Shown here: positions 45,218-53,789 of the stretch, piece by piece
How the letters are laid out: every line of letters starts with the position of its first letter
Numbering within the stretch: the first letter of the stretch is position 1
Assembly (NCBI RefSeq): GCF_014266025.1
Contig: NZ_JACMYC010000009.1
Span: forward strand, 1-64,000
Reading direction: 5' to 3'
From: Nocardioides deserti
GTDB taxonomy: Bacteria > Actinomycetota > Actinomycetes > Propionibacteriales > Nocardioidaceae
DNA: 64,000 nt
The notes under the pieces: model-generated
What the model was told of the DNA's origin: nothing
The model's database searches: none
The model's input: only the letters and a program-made list of their open reading frames with translations
Translations under genes and position numbers: made by a program

Positions 45218-45496
45218 TCAGCAGCCCCCGGCGACGGCCGGGATGACCGAGACCTGGCTGCCGTCGGGCGTGGGCGTCGCGAGGTCGTCGAGGAAGCGGA
45301 CGTCGTCGTTGCCGACATACACGTTGACGAACCGGCGCAGCGCGCCGTTGTCGTCCAGGATGCGCCCCTTGATGCCGGCGTAGTGGGTGTCGAGGTCGTC
45401 GAGGACCTCGCTGAGGGTGGCGCCGGTGGCGGTCACCTCGGAGGCGCCGTCGGTGTAGGTGCGCAGGATCGTCGGGATCCGGACGGAGACGCTCAT
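45218..45496 (-). CDS. Sulfur-carrier protein of the MoaD/ThiS (CysO-like) family with C-terminal Gly-Gly-Cys
   Basis: 92 aa beta-grasp protein. SVSVRIPTILRTYTDGASEV, DDLDTHYAGIKGRILDD, RRFVNVYVGNDDVRFLDDL and SVIPAVAGG align closely by eye with mycobacterial CysO. Carrier proteins of this family end in Gly-Gly, where the thiocarboxylate forms. Here one extra Cys follows before the stop (reading GGG GGC TGC TGA), so a protease would have to remove it, or it is the form with cysteine already attached. It starts 29 bases after the threonine-synthase-like gene, under the same SAM riboswitch. A role in sulfur transfer to a PLP enzyme is inferred. Confidence 0.9.
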   Translation of the reverse strand: MSVSVRIPTILRTYTDGASEVTATGATLSEVLDDLDTHYAGIKGRILDDNGALRRFVNVYVGNDDVRFLDDLATPTPDGSQVSVIPAVAGGC

Positions 45497-45525
45497 GGGT
45501 GGGCTCCTGGGGTCGTCGGGGCTGG

Positions 45526-46806
45526 TCAGGCCAGGCCGGTGGCGGCGAAGGCGGCGTACGACGGCGCGATGGTCGCGACCGGTCCGACCGAGCCGGCGAC
45601 CGCGTCGAGGGTCTTGAGGCCGTGGCCGGTGTTGATGACGACGGTCTCGAGCTCGGGGTCGAGCTGGCCGGACTCGACGAGCTTCTTCAGCACGCCGACC
45701 GTGGTGCCACCGGCGGTCTCGGTGAAGATCCCCTCGGTGCGGGCCAGCAGCACGATCGCCTCGCGGACCTCGTCGTCGGTGACGTCCTCGACCGCGCCGC
45801 CGGTCTGCCGGCAGACGTCGAGCACGTAGATGCCGTCGGCGGGGTTGCCGATGGCCAGGCTCTTGGCGATGGTGTCCGGCTTGACCGGGCGGATCGCGTC
45901 GACGCCGGCCTTGTAGGCGACCGAGACCGGGGAGCAGCCGGCGGCCTGTGCGCCGTACACCTTGTAGGGCTTGTCCTCGACCAGGCCGAGGGTGATCAGC
46001 TCCTGGAACGCCTTGTGCACCTTCGTCAGCTGCGAGCCGCTGGCCACGGGGATCACGATCTGGTCCGGCAGCCGCCAGCCGAGCTGCTCGGCGATCTCGT
46101 AGCCGAGCGTCTTGGAGCCCTCGGCGTAGTAGGGGCGGACGTTGACGTTGACGAACGCCCAGCCGTCCTCCTCGCCCGCGATCTCCGAGGCCAGCTTGTT
46201 GACGTCGTCGTAGTTGCCCTCCACGGCGACCAGCGACTCGGTGAAGACCGCGGAGTTGACCTGCTTGGGCTGCTCGAGGTTGCTCGGGATGAAGACGACG
46301 GTCTTCATGCCGGCCCGGGCGCCGGCGGCGGCGACCGCGTTGGCGAGGTTGCCGGTGCTCGGACAGGCGAAGACCTTGCTGCCCAGCTCGCGGGCCGCGC
46401 TCAGCGCGCACGCCACGACCCGGTCCTTGAAGGAGTTCGTCGGGTTGGTGGAGTCGTCCTTGACCCAGAGCCTGGTCAGCCCGAGCTCGGCGGCGAGGTT
46501 CTTGGCCTCCAGCAGCCGGGTGAAGCCGGGCTCGGTGTTGGGGCTGGTCTCGATGTCGGTCGGCACCGGCAGCAGCGCCTTGTAGCGCCAGATGTTGCGG
46601 GGACCGGCCTCGATCTCCTCGCGGGTGACCTGTGGGAAGTCGTAGGCGATCTCCAGCGGCCCGAAGCACTCGCTGCACGCGTAGTGCGGGCCGAGCTCGA
46701 CCTCGTGGCCGCACTCGCGGCAGGAGAGGGCCCGGGCGTTCCCGAACGCCCCCTCGCGGACTCCCGACTCCTGGGCATCCTGGGACTCGACAACGGCAGC
46801 GCTCAT
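45526..46806 (-). CDS. thrC: Threonine-synthase-like PLP enzyme (possible homocysteine synthase)
   Basis: 426 aa. An N-terminal zinc ribbon (SCRECGHEV, YACSECFGPLE) precedes a fold-type II PLP domain with the Schiff-base Lys in NPTNSFKDRVVACALSAA, the Ser/Gly loop ACPSTGNLANAVAAAGARAG and GGTTVGVLKKLVESG. By family this is threonine synthase, acting on O-phosphohomoserine. The context is unusual for threonine: a SAM riboswitch ends directly before its ribosome site, and a CysO-like carrier follows. It may therefore make homocysteine from O-phosphohomoserine and a carrier thiocarboxylate. ATG at 46806 has AAGGAGG 6 bases upstream; an ATG 18 bases earlier falls inside the riboswitch stem. Confidence 0.88.
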   Translation of the reverse strand: MSAAVVESQDAQESGVREGAFGNARALSCRECGHEVELGPHYACSECFGPLEIAYDFPQVTREEIEAGPRNIWRYKALLPVPTDIETSPNTEPGFTRLLEAKNLAAELGLTRLWVKDDSTNPTNSFKDRVVACALSAARELGSKVFACPSTGNLANAVAAAGARAGMKTVVFIPSNLEQPKQVNSAVFTESLVAVEGNYDDVNKLASEIAGEEDGWAFVNVNVRPYYAEGSKTLGYEIAEQLGWRLPDQIVIPVASGSQLTKVHKAFQELITLGLVEDKPYKVYGAQAAGCSPVSVAYKAGVDAIRPVKPDTIAKSLAIGNPADGIYVLDVCRQTGGAVEDVTDDEVREAIVLLARTEGIFTETAGGTTVGVLKKLVESGQLDPELETVVINTGHGLKTLDAVAGSVGPVATIAPSYAAFAATGLA

Positions 46807-46819
46807 GACCGACCTCCTT

Positions 46820-46960
46820 CTCATCTTCCCCGGGTCACGACGGTCGTGCCGGGCGGAATTGGCACCGTTACCGACGACCGTCCCGGATCTGCCGGGGGCG
46901 GAGGCGCGTTGGCGGTTGCCGGGACTTCACAGGGCCGTTCCCTCTGTCCCTCTGGATGAG
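46820..46960 (-). ncRNA. SAM riboswitch (S-box, SAM-I/SAM-IV class) in the thrC-like leader
   Basis: On the minus strand, CUCAUC (46960-46955) pairs with GAUGAG (46825-46820) to form P1. Between them lie the S-box core sequences AGAGGGAACGGCCC, UGAAGUCCCGGCAACC and CGGUGCCAAUUCCGCC in the correct order. The ribosome site AAGGAGG (46819-46813) starts directly after the 3' strand of P1, and the ATG is at 46806. No terminator is visible between them, so ligand binding probably blocks translation. This predicts shut-off of the thrC-like gene and its carrier when S-adenosylmethionine is plentiful. Confidence 0.92.
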
Positions 46961-47185
46961 CTGTCCCGAACAGTACGTCGCTGCGTCCCAGTCCGTGAAA
47001 CCGGGTCCCGCGATGTGGACTCAGACGGGGCAGCGGCGGGGTGCAGGCGTACCACCAATAGGTGGTACGTAGGACGTTCTGGGGCATCGCATCGGCCCAG
47101 AACGTCAGGCGTCACACCCATTGGTGGCACGCCTGCGCTCCTGGGCTTCCACCCACGCTTCTGGGCCTCTGCACCTGGGGCAGGG
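46961..47185. other. Gene-free region upstream of the riboswitch
   Basis: With the riboswitch this makes a 379-base gap without a gene. It must hold the promoter of the thrC-like operon, which I could not place with confidence, and the 3' end region of otsB. Its main feature is the large hairpin at 47043-47136, and CTGGGCTTCC/CTGGGCCTCT repeats follow at 47141-47170. Confidence 0.6.
47043..47136. repeat. 94-bp cruciform-type inverted repeat
   Basis: Outer arms GCAGGCGTACCACCAATAGG (47043-47062) and CCCATTGGTGGCACGCCTGC (47117-47136) pair with two mismatches. Inner arms GACGTTCTGGG (47073-47083) and CCCAGAACGTC (47096-47106) pair perfectly around a 12-base loop. The left outer arm also folds on itself as GTACCACC-AATA-GGTGGTAC (47049-47068), so two structures compete. 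Confidence 0.8.
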
Positions 47186-48025
47186 CTACCGGGCGCGGGC
47201 GTCGGCGGCGAGGCGGCGGAGCAGGTCGAGGACGCCCTCGGGGCCGTGGACGACGACGTCGGCGCGGTCGACGAGGGCGCTGACCTCGTCGGAGGCGGAG
47301 CAGACGAGCAGGGTGGGCAGGCCGTCCTTGCCCAGGGCGCTGACGGCGTCGAAGGCCTCGAGGTCGCCGAGGTCGTCGCCGGCGAAGAGGAAGGCGCCCG
47401 CGCCGACCTCGGCGGCGAGCGCGTCGACGGCCTTGCCCTTGTCCATGCCGGGGGCGCGGACCTCGATGACGTTGCGGCCGGGCTCGAGCACCAGGCCGTT
47501 GCGGGCGGCGAGGTCGCGCAGCACCGGCAGCAGCCGCTCGAAGGCGCCGGCGGGGTCGGGCAGCCGGCGGGTGTGGACGGCATGGGCGAGGCCCTTGTCC
47601 TCGACCCAGGCGTCGGCGGCGTCGGCCTGGCGCAGCGCGCGCGGGAGGTCGCGGAGGAACGTCGCCAGGCCGTGCGGCGGGCGCGGGGAGACGATCCGGC
47701 GGCGGGTGGAGGACCACCGCTCGTTGCCGTACTGCCCGAAGAGGTAGAGCTCCTTGCCGGCGTCGCCGATCGCGTTGCCGACCGCCTCGAGCCCGCCGAG
47801 GTCGAGCGCCTGCCGGGCCGGCCGGCCGGTGACGACCGCGATGGCGGCGACGACCCCGGCGAGGTCGACGAGCACCTCGCCGGCCTCGGGGTGGATGTGT
47901 GCCTGGGTCGGGTCGTCGACGATCGGGGACAGCGTCCCGTCGAAGTCGAGGCCGATGACGGCGCGGTCCGCGGCGCGCACGAACGCGGCGTACTTCTGCT
48001 TCCCCTCGGCCGAGGTGAACTCCAT
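47186..48025 (-). CDS. otsB: Trehalose-6-phosphate phosphatase
   Basis: 279 aa HAD-superfamily phosphatase. The nucleophile motif VIGLDFDGTLSPIVDDP, motif II VVTGRPARQALDL and the C-terminal acidic motif LFAGDDLGDLEAFDAV are intact, and the length suits single-domain OtsB. It dephosphorylates trehalose-6-phosphate to trehalose, the second step after OtsA, whose gene lies 4.2 kb away on the other strand. ATG at 48025 is used. It is separated from otsA by LytR_C/DUF3263 genes, an oxidoreductase and a two-component system. Confidence 0.94.
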   Translation of the reverse strand: MEFTSAEGKQKYAAFVRAADRAVIGLDFDGTLSPIVDDPTQAHIHPEAGEVLVDLAGVVAAIAVVTGRPARQALDLGGLEAVGNAIGDAGKELYLFGQYGNERWSSTRRRIVSPRPPHGLATFLRDLPRALRQADAADAWVEDKGLAHAVHTRRLPDPAGAFERLLPVLRDLAARNGLVLEPGRNVIEVRAPGMDKGKAVDALAAEVGAGAFLFAGDDLGDLEAFDAVSALGKDGLPTLLVCSASDEVSALVDRADVVVHGPEGVLDLLRRLAADARAR

Positions 48026-48111
48026 GCCCGTCAGGTTCCCAGACCGGCGGCCCGGTCACACGTGGGGCGGCTCACCGGCTGGGACGGAGCGGCCGGGACG
48101 CAGCGGCAGAG

Positions 48112-48624
48112 TCAGTCGAGCGGGCCGGTGAGGATGATCGTGAGCCGGTCGAGCCGCATCGGGTCGACGGCGGGCATGGTGCGCTCGATGCCCAGGTCGA
48201 GGGCGAGCAGCTTCGCGGCGCGCTCGAGGCGCGGCGGGAAGTAGACGGTGGTGGCCGGGATCGTGCCGACCCAGTTGTCGGAGCCGACGACCTGCCACCC
48301 GGCCTGACCGGCCTGGTCGGCGACGGTGCCGGCGAGCCGGGTGATGCCGGAGTTGTTGTAGACCTCGACGTAGACCTTGGCGCGCTGCACCGGCGGCTTG
48401 GCCGGCTTCGGCTTGCCGGTGGGCTCGGCGGAGGCGGTAGGCGTGGGCTTCGCGGTCTCCTCGACCGAGATCGTGGTGATCTCCCGCTCGGTCGGCTCGC
48501 CGCCGCGGGTGGCGACGAAGGCGATGGCGGCCATGGCGACCGCGACGATGCTGAGCATCACGACCGGCGAGGGGAAGACGACGCCGCGCTGATCGCGGTG
48601 GCGGGCGGTGCGCGGGGCGGCCAC
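48112..48624 (-). CDS. LytR_C domain membrane protein (VirR-like)
   Basis: 170 aa. A short cytoplasmic N-terminus and one membrane helix (VVMLSIVAVAMAAIAFVA) are followed by a Pro/Thr/Lys linker and a C-terminal LytR_C domain (RAKVYVEVYNNSGITRLAGT, then ADQAGQAGWQVVGSDNW). It should sit in the membrane with LytR_C outside. The pairing with a DUF3263 gene matches the Rv0430-Rv0431 pair of Mycobacterium tuberculosis as I recall it, the latter being VirR, linked to envelope integrity and vesicle release. GTG at 48624 starts 6 bases after the DUF3263 stop. Confidence 0.85.
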   Translation of the reverse strand: MAAPRTARHRDQRGVVFPSPVVMLSIVAVAMAAIAFVATRGGEPTEREITTISVEETAKPTPTASAEPTGKPKPAKPPVQRAKVYVEVYNNSGITRLAGTVADQAGQAGWQVVGSDNWVGTIPATTVYFPPRLERAAKLLALDLGIERTMPAVDPMRLDRLTIILTGPLD

Positions 48625-48629
48625 GGCGC

Positions 48630-48926
48630 TCAGACCTCGAAGCCGAGGCGGCGGGCTGAGCGCTGGCGCTGGCGCTGCGACCGCAGCCGACGCAGCCGGC
48701 GGACCAGCAGCGGGTCGGCCTCGAGCGCCTCGGGACGGTCGATGAGCGCGTTGAGCACCTGGTAGTAGCGGGTGGAGCTCATGTCGAACTTCTCGCGGAC
48801 CGCGGTCTCCTTCGCGCCGGCGTACTTCCACCACTGGCGCTCGAACTCGAGGATCTCTCGGTCGCGGTCGCTCAGGGTCGGCGTGGCCCCGGCCTCGTGG
48901 CCGTCGAGGGCGTTCGCGGCGTCCAT
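48630..48926 (-). CDS. DUF3263 domain protein
   Basis: 98 aa. The central DUF3263 segment DREILEFERQWWKYAGAKET, then AVREKFDMSSTRYYQVLNAL, is a helix-turn-helix-like fold, so a DNA-binding role is plausible. The C-terminus is strongly basic (RRLRRLRSQRQRQRSARRLG). ATG at 48926 follows a GGGAGACTG stretch. It is first in a two-gene transcript with the LytR_C protein and divergent from the oxidoreductase gene. Confidence 0.88.
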   Translation of the reverse strand: MDAANALDGHEAGATPTLSDRDREILEFERQWWKYAGAKETAVREKFDMSSTRYYQVLNALIDRPEALEADPLLVRRLRRLRSQRQRQRSARRLGFEV

Positions 48927-49046
48927 GCGCAGTCTCCCGGGAGCTGGTGTCCGATGTGTGTCCGAACCTCACTCTAGGCGACGAACCACACCGGTGTCAT
49001 TCGGCTCGCCAGACCCGTCCTGGCGTGTTGTGGGAGTCTCTCCGCC

Positions 49047-50078
49047 GTGACTGACCCAGCCGCGAACGAGCCCGCCGCACCGACCCGCTGGGGCATCCTC
49101 GCCACCGGCAAGATCGCCCACACCTTCGCCCGCGACCTCGCGCTCGTGCCCGACGCCGAGCTGGTCGCCGTCGGGTCGCGGCGGGGCGAGGCCGCCGAGG
49201 CGTTCGCGACCGAGCACGGCGGCCGGCCGCACGCGTCGTACGAGGCGCTCGTCGCGGACCCCGACGTCGAGGTCGTGTACGTCGCCAGCCCGCACGCCCT
49301 GCACCTCGAGCACGCCCGAATGGCCTTCGAGGCCGGCAAGCACGTGCTGTGCGAGAAGCCGTTGACGCTCACCACCGCCGACGCCGAGGAGATGGTGCGC
49401 CTGGCCCGGCAGCACGACCGCTTCCTCATGGAGGCCATGTGGACCGCATGCCACCCGCTCGTTCGCGCGGTCGTCGACCAGGTGCGCTCGGGCCGGTTCG
49501 GCACCCCGCGGCACCTGCACGCCGAGCTCGGGTTCCGGGTCGACGCCGGGCCCGACGACCGCATGTTCGACCCGTCCCTCGGCGCGAGCGCGCTGCTCGA
49601 CATGGGGGTCTACCCGCTGACCTTCGCCCACCTCGTCCTCGGCGAGGCCGAGCAGCTGAGGGCCACCGCGGCGCTGTCGGACCGCGGGATCGACCTCGAC
49701 GTCGCGGTCAGCGGCCGCTACCCCGGCGGGGCGCTCGCCACGATGACCGCCTCGATGACGTCGTGGTCCTCCCGCGCCGCCGCGATCGCGACCGACCTCG
49801 GGCGGATCGACGTCCCCGACTTCCACCACCCGACCACCGCGACGTTCACGCCGTACGCCGACGGCAGCACCAACGACGACGACCTGCGTCGGCAGCCGGT
49901 CGAGATCGTCGCCGACGACCCGGTCGTCGGGCGCGGCTACGGCAACGAGGTCGCCGAGGTGGGGCGCTGCCTGCGCGCGGGCCTCCGCGAGAGCCCGTGG
50001 GTCCCGCACGACCAGACGCTCACGCTGATGCGGCAGATGGACACGATCCGCGCGCAGGTCGGCGTGGACTTCGGCTGA
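49047..50078 (+). CDS. Gfo/Idh/MocA-family oxidoreductase
   Basis: 343 aa NAD(P)-dependent oxidoreductase. The N-terminal Rossmann domain has RWGILATGKIAHTFARDLAL and the family's HVLCEKPLTLTTADAEEMV with the EKP Lys. The C-terminal domain (GFRVDAGPDDRMFDPSLGAS, ALLDMGVYPLTFAHLVLGEA) has the conserved Asp/Tyr-Pro region. It resembles dihydrodiol/D-xylose dehydrogenase-like members acting on cyclic polyols or sugars. GTG at 49047 is used. It stands alone and converges on the response-regulator gene. Confidence 0.92.
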   Translation: MTDPAANEPAAPTRWGILATGKIAHTFARDLALVPDAELVAVGSRRGEAAEAFATEHGGRPHASYEALVADPDVEVVYVASPHALHLEHARMAFEAGKHVLCEKPLTLTTADAEEMVRLARQHDRFLMEAMWTACHPLVRAVVDQVRSGRFGTPRHLHAELGFRVDAGPDDRMFDPSLGASALLDMGVYPLTFAHLVLGEAEQLRATAALSDRGIDLDVAVSGRYPGGALATMTASMTSWSSRAAAIATDLGRIDVPDFHHPTTATFTPYADGSTNDDDLRRQPVEIVADDPVVGRGYGNEVAEVGRCLRAGLRESPWVPHDQTLTLMRQMDTIRAQVGVDFG

Positions 50079-50093
50079 CGCCGGCGCCCCGGC

Positions 50094-50741
50094 TCAGCGC
50101 GCCGACCGGAGGAACCGCACCACGGCTGCCACCCGGCGGTGGGCGGTGTCGTCGTCGGGGCTGAGCCCGAGCTTGGCGAAGATCCGCTGGGTGTGCTTCT
50201 CGACGGCGCCGCCGGTGACGACCATGGCCTCGGCGATCGCGCTGTTGGACCGGCCCTCGGCCATCAGCGCCAGCACCTCGTGCTCGCGCGGGGTGAGGGC
50301 GGCGAGAGGGTCGCGGCGGGCGCCCATCAGCCGCCGCACGACCTGCGGGTCCAGCGCGGTGCCGCCGCGGGAGACCGTGTCGAGCGCGGACGCGAGCTCG
50401 TCGAGGTCCGCGACGCGGTCCTTGAGCAGGTAGCCGACCCCGCCCTCGGCGGCCGCGAGCAGGTCCTCGGCGTAGGCGACCTCGACGTACTGGGAGAGCA
50501 CCAGCAGCCGCGCCTCCGGCCACGCCCGGCGCACCTCGACCGCCGCGCGCAGCCCCTCGTCGGTGTGGGTCGGCGGCATCCGCACGTCGACGATCCCGAC
50601 GTCGGGCCGGTGCTCCAGCGTCGCTGCCACGAACGACGGCCCGTCGGCCACCGACGCCACCACCTCGTGGCCGGCCTCGGCGAGCAGCAGCTGCAGCCCC
50701 TCGCGCAGCAGGAACGAGTCGTCCGCGACCACGATCCTCAC
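50094..50741 (-). CDS. NarL/LuxR-family response regulator
   Basis: 215 aa. The receiver domain has the acidic pair in RIVVADDSFLLREGL, the phospho-Asp in DVGIVDVRMPPTHTDEGL, and the Lys in GYLLKDRVADL. The LuxR helix-turn-helix at the C-terminus is LTPREHEVLALMAEGRSNSA followed by IAEAMVVTGGAVEKHTQRIF. GTG at 50741 lies 43 bases after the sensor kinase stop, so it forms a two-component operon. Targets are unknown. Confidence 0.94.
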   Translation of the reverse strand: MRIVVADDSFLLREGLQLLLAEAGHEVVASVADGPSFVAATLEHRPDVGIVDVRMPPTHTDEGLRAAVEVRRAWPEARLLVLSQYVEVAYAEDLLAAAEGGVGYLLKDRVADLDELASALDTVSRGGTALDPQVVRRLMGARRDPLAALTPREHEVLALMAEGRSNSAIAEAMVVTGGAVEKHTQRIFAKLGLSPDDDTAHRRVAAVVRFLRSAR

Positions 50742-50784
50742 GACGACCCCACCACGGACTCCACCGCCGACCTCACCCGTCGGC

Positions 50785-52080
50785 TCACCGCGCACCCGTC
50801 GGGACCGTCGCGGAGACCACGGTCGGGCCGCCGGCCGGCGACTCCAGCCCGAGCATGCCGTCGACGGCGAGCAACCGCTGGGCCAGTCCGGCCAGGCCGT
50901 GCCCCTTCGCCTCGTGCGCGCCGCCGACACCGTCGTCCTCGACGCGGACCAGCAGCGCGTCGCCGGTGTCCCGGACCCGCAGCCGGGCCGACGTCGCGCC
51001 GCTGTGCTTGGCGACGTTGGTGAGCGCCTCGCTGACGACGAAGTACGTCGCGGTCTCGACGTGCGGCGGCAGGCCGTCCGGCACGTCGAGGTCGGCGTCG
51101 ACCGGCACCGCGCTGCGGGCGGCGAGGTCCTCCAGGGCGACCCGGAGGCCGCGGTCGACGAGCAGCGGCGGGGCGATCCCGCGGGAGAGCGAGCGGAGCT
51201 CCCCGACGGTCTCGCCGACCTGGGCGAGCGCCTCCTCGATCGTCACCGCGGCCCGCGTGGGGTCCGACTCGAGCTGGCGGCGCGCCCGGCCGAGGTCCAT
51301 GCCGAGGCGGACCATCCGCTGCTGCGGACCGTCGTGGATGTCGCGCTCGAGCCGCCGCAGGGACTCCGCCTCCGCGCGGCGCGCCGCGCTGCGGCCGGTC
51401 TCCACGCGGCGTACCTCCTGCTGGAGCTCGGCGCGGCTGCTCAGCAGCCCCCAGGCGAGGCTCGCGTGCAGCCCGGCGGCGACGCGCACCGCGGCCGGCA
51501 GGGTCAGCAGGGCGACGGCGCCGAGGACGGCGTTGAGCAGCGACTCGGCCGCCGCGCCGGAGCCGAGGCCGAGCAGCTCGGCCAGCCCGCGGCTGTCGGG
51601 GCCGTCGGGGAGCCACTGCTGCCAGAACCAGTAGGTCGCCCCGTTGAGCACCGCCGCCCACCAGGTCACCGTCACCGCGAACGCGACGGTGCCGGTGGCC
51701 AGGCCGACGACGCTCCAGGTCAGGTCGAGCCAGGACTGCGGGTCGCGCAGCGGGGTGATCGTCCGGCGCAGCAGGCCGTCGCCCTCGCGCGGGCAGGCGT
51801 ACGACGGGGTGGGGGCGTCGCGGCCGAGCATCGTGCGCAGGCGGTGCCGCTCGAGGCGGGCGAACCCGCGGGCCACCATCGCGGCCAGCGACAGCACCAG
51901 CACGCCGTACACGACGACGCTCAGGGCCGCGCCGACGCTGAGCAGCACGACCGCGAGCACGAACGCCGGCAGGGCCAGGACGAAGGCGCTCAGCGCGTAG
52001 CCGCTGTCCAGCAGCGCGCGGCGCGCCAGCGACGGAGCGCGGGCGGTGTCGGTGGGGGTCATCGCAACGGTGGTGGTCAT
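50785..52080 (-). CDS. Sensor histidine kinase (HisKA_3 type)
   Basis: 431 aa. Six or so membrane segments in residues 25-225 (for example ALSAFVLALPAFVLAVVLLS, LSVVVYGVLVLSLAAMVARG) have little extracytoplasmic loop, so the signal is probably sensed within the membrane. The phospho-acceptor His is in LERDIHDGPQQRMVRLGMDL, and the ATPase domain has FVVSEALTNVAKHSGA and VEDDGVGGAHEAKGHGLAGL. ATG at 52080 is used. It is the first gene of the two-component pair, divergent from otsA. Confidence 0.93.
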   Translation of the reverse strand: MTTTVAMTPTDTARAPSLARRALLDSGYALSAFVLALPAFVLAVVLLSVGAALSVVVYGVLVLSLAAMVARGFARLERHRLRTMLGRDAPTPSYACPREGDGLLRRTITPLRDPQSWLDLTWSVVGLATGTVAFAVTVTWWAAVLNGATYWFWQQWLPDGPDSRGLAELLGLGSGAAAESLLNAVLGAVALLTLPAAVRVAAGLHASLAWGLLSSRAELQQEVRRVETGRSAARRAEAESLRRLERDIHDGPQQRMVRLGMDLGRARRQLESDPTRAAVTIEEALAQVGETVGELRSLSRGIAPPLLVDRGLRVALEDLAARSAVPVDADLDVPDGLPPHVETATYFVVSEALTNVAKHSGATSARLRVRDTGDALLVRVEDDGVGGAHEAKGHGLAGLAQRLLAVDGMLGLESPAGGPTVVSATVPTGAR

Positions 52081-52245
52081 GGCTCCGAGCCTGGTGGGCC
52101 GAGCGGGCGCGCACGATCCTGCCAGCACGACGACCGGGGTGGGGCCAGCCCGACACCCTCCCGCCACCTCACCGACCGCCGACCTGTCGCCACCGACCTG
52201 CGAGTGCGACGGCTGCGTGTGGGGCACTCCCCTAGGGTGAGCACC

Positions 52246-53673
52246 GTGTCTGCCGACCTCGTGATCGTGGCCAATCGACTGCCGGTGGACCGGGTGGAGC
52301 AGCCGGACGGGACGCCGGGCTGGCGGACCTCCCCGGGCGGCCTGGTGACCGCCATCGAACCGGTGATGCGGGCGAACGACGGCACGTGGATCGGCTGGCC
52401 GGGCGGCACCGACGCCGGCCTCGAGCCGTTCGAGGCCGACGGCATGAAGCTCGTGCCGATGTCGATGACCCAGGCCGAGATCGAGGGCCACTACGAGGGC
52501 TTCTCCAACGGCACGCTGTGGCCGCTCTACCACGACCTCGTCGCCAAGCCGGAGTTCCACCGGGAGTGGTGGGACGCCTACGTCGGCGTCAACCGGCGCT
52601 TCGCCGAGAAGGCGGCCGAGCTGGCCTCCGAGGGCGCCACGGTGTGGGTGCACGACTACCAGATGCAGCTGGTCCCGCAGATGCTGCGCGAGCTGCGGCC
52701 GGACCTGCGCATCGGCTTCTACCTGCACATCCCGTTCCCGCCGGCCGAGCTGTTCCAGCAGCTGCCGTGGCGCCGCCAGCTGCTCGAGGGCCTGCTGGGC
52801 GCGGACATGATCGGCTTCCAGCTGCCCGGCGGCGCGCAGAACTTCGTGCGCCTCGTCCGCCAGCGCGTCGGCCACAAGACCCACCGCGACCTCGTCTACC
52901 TGCCCGACGGCCGCACGGTCCGCGCGGCGCCGTTCCCTATTTCGATCGACGCCGCCGGCTTCGAGTCGATGGCGCGCTCCGAGCCGGTCGCGCGGCGCGC
53001 GGAGGAGATCCGCACCGCGCTCGGCAACCCGCGCAAGGTGTTCCTCGGCATCGACCGGCTCGACTACACCAAGGGCATCTACGCCCGGCTGCGCGCGTTC
53101 AGCGAGCTCATCGCCGACGGCCACCTCGACGTCGAGGACGCGGTGTTCGTCCAGGTCGCGGTGCCCTCGCGCGAGCAGGTCGAGCAGTACCGCATCCTCC
53201 GCGACGAGATCGACCGCCTCGTCGGCCGGATCAACGGCGACCTCGGCCGCATCGGCCGCCCGGCGATCAGCTACCTGCACTCGTCCTACCCGCGCGAGGA
53301 GATGGCCGCGCTCTACCGCGCCGCCGACGTGATGGTGGTGACGCCGTACCGCGACGGCATGAACCTCGTCGCGAAGGAGTACGTCGCGTGCCGCTTCGAG
53401 GACACCGGCGCGCTGGTGCTCTCGGAGTTCGCCGGCGCGGCCGACGAGCTGCGGCAGGCGTGGCTGGTCAACCCCTACGACATCAACGGCATGAAGTCCG
53501 CCCTGCTCGAGGCCTACCGCGCCGACGACAAGGAGACCCGTCGCCGGATGAAGGCCATGCGCAAGACCGTCACCCAGCACGACGTCGCCGCCTGGGCGGA
53601 CGCCTTCATGAACGACCTCGCCGAGGTCCCCGGCTCGCACGGCAAGGCGGTCCGGCCGGCGAAGCGGTCCTAG
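52246..53673 (+). CDS. otsA: Trehalose-6-phosphate synthase
   Basis: 475 aa GT20 glycosyltransferase that joins UDP- or ADP/GDP-glucose to glucose-6-phosphate. Donor/acceptor motifs are visible: VANRLPVDR at the start, [52 protein letters not shown] and [23 protein letters not shown] at 52246 was chosen over one 9 bases earlier because TAGGGT (52233-52238) then sits 7 bases upstream. A 76-bp nested palindrome follows 11 bases after the stop. It works with OtsB (47186). Confidence 0.95.
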   Translation: MSADLVIVANRLPVDRVEQPDGTPGWRTSPGGLVTAIEPVMRANDGTWIGWPGGTDAGLEPFEADGMKLVPMSMTQAEIEGHYEGFSNGTLWPLYHDLVAKPEFHREWWDAYVGVNRRFAEKAAELASEGATVWVHDYQMQLVPQMLRELRPDLRIGFYLHIPFPPAELFQQLPWRRQLLEGLLGADMIGFQLPGGAQNFVRLVRQRVGHKTHRDLVYLPDGRTVRAAPFPISIDAAGFESMARSEPVARRAEEIRTALGNPRKVFLGIDRLDYTKGIYARLRAFSELIADGHLDVEDAVFVQVAVPSREQVEQYRILRDEIDRLVGRINGDLGRIGRPAISYLHSSYPREEMAALYRAADVMVVTPYRDGMNLVAKEYVACRFEDTGALVLSEFAGAADELRQAWLVNPYDINGMKSALLEAYRADDKETRRRMKAMRKTVTQHDVAAWADAFMNDLAEVPGSHGKAVRPAKRS

Positions 53674-53684
53674 GGGCCGGACGG

Positions 53685-53760
53685 CTGCAGGGGTCACCGG
53701 TTAACCGGTGACTCCTGCACATATCGGGGCAGATCTGCCCCGACAAGTGCAGGACTCCCC
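53685..53760. repeat. 76-bp nested-palindrome repeat, copy 2 (inverted relative to copy 1)
   Basis: The 20-bp perfect dyad GTCACCGGTTAACCGGTGAC comes first. The 18-bp CGGGGCAGATCTGCCCCG core follows, with TGCACATAT and ACAAGTGCA flanks. The reverse complement matches 18172-18247 with about four differences. A short further copy, CCCGATATGTGC, follows at 53759-53770. It lies between the convergent otsA and glutamate-synthase-like genes. Confidence 0.85.
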
Positions 53761-53789
53761 CGATATGTGCGGCCGGACCGCCGGTCGAG

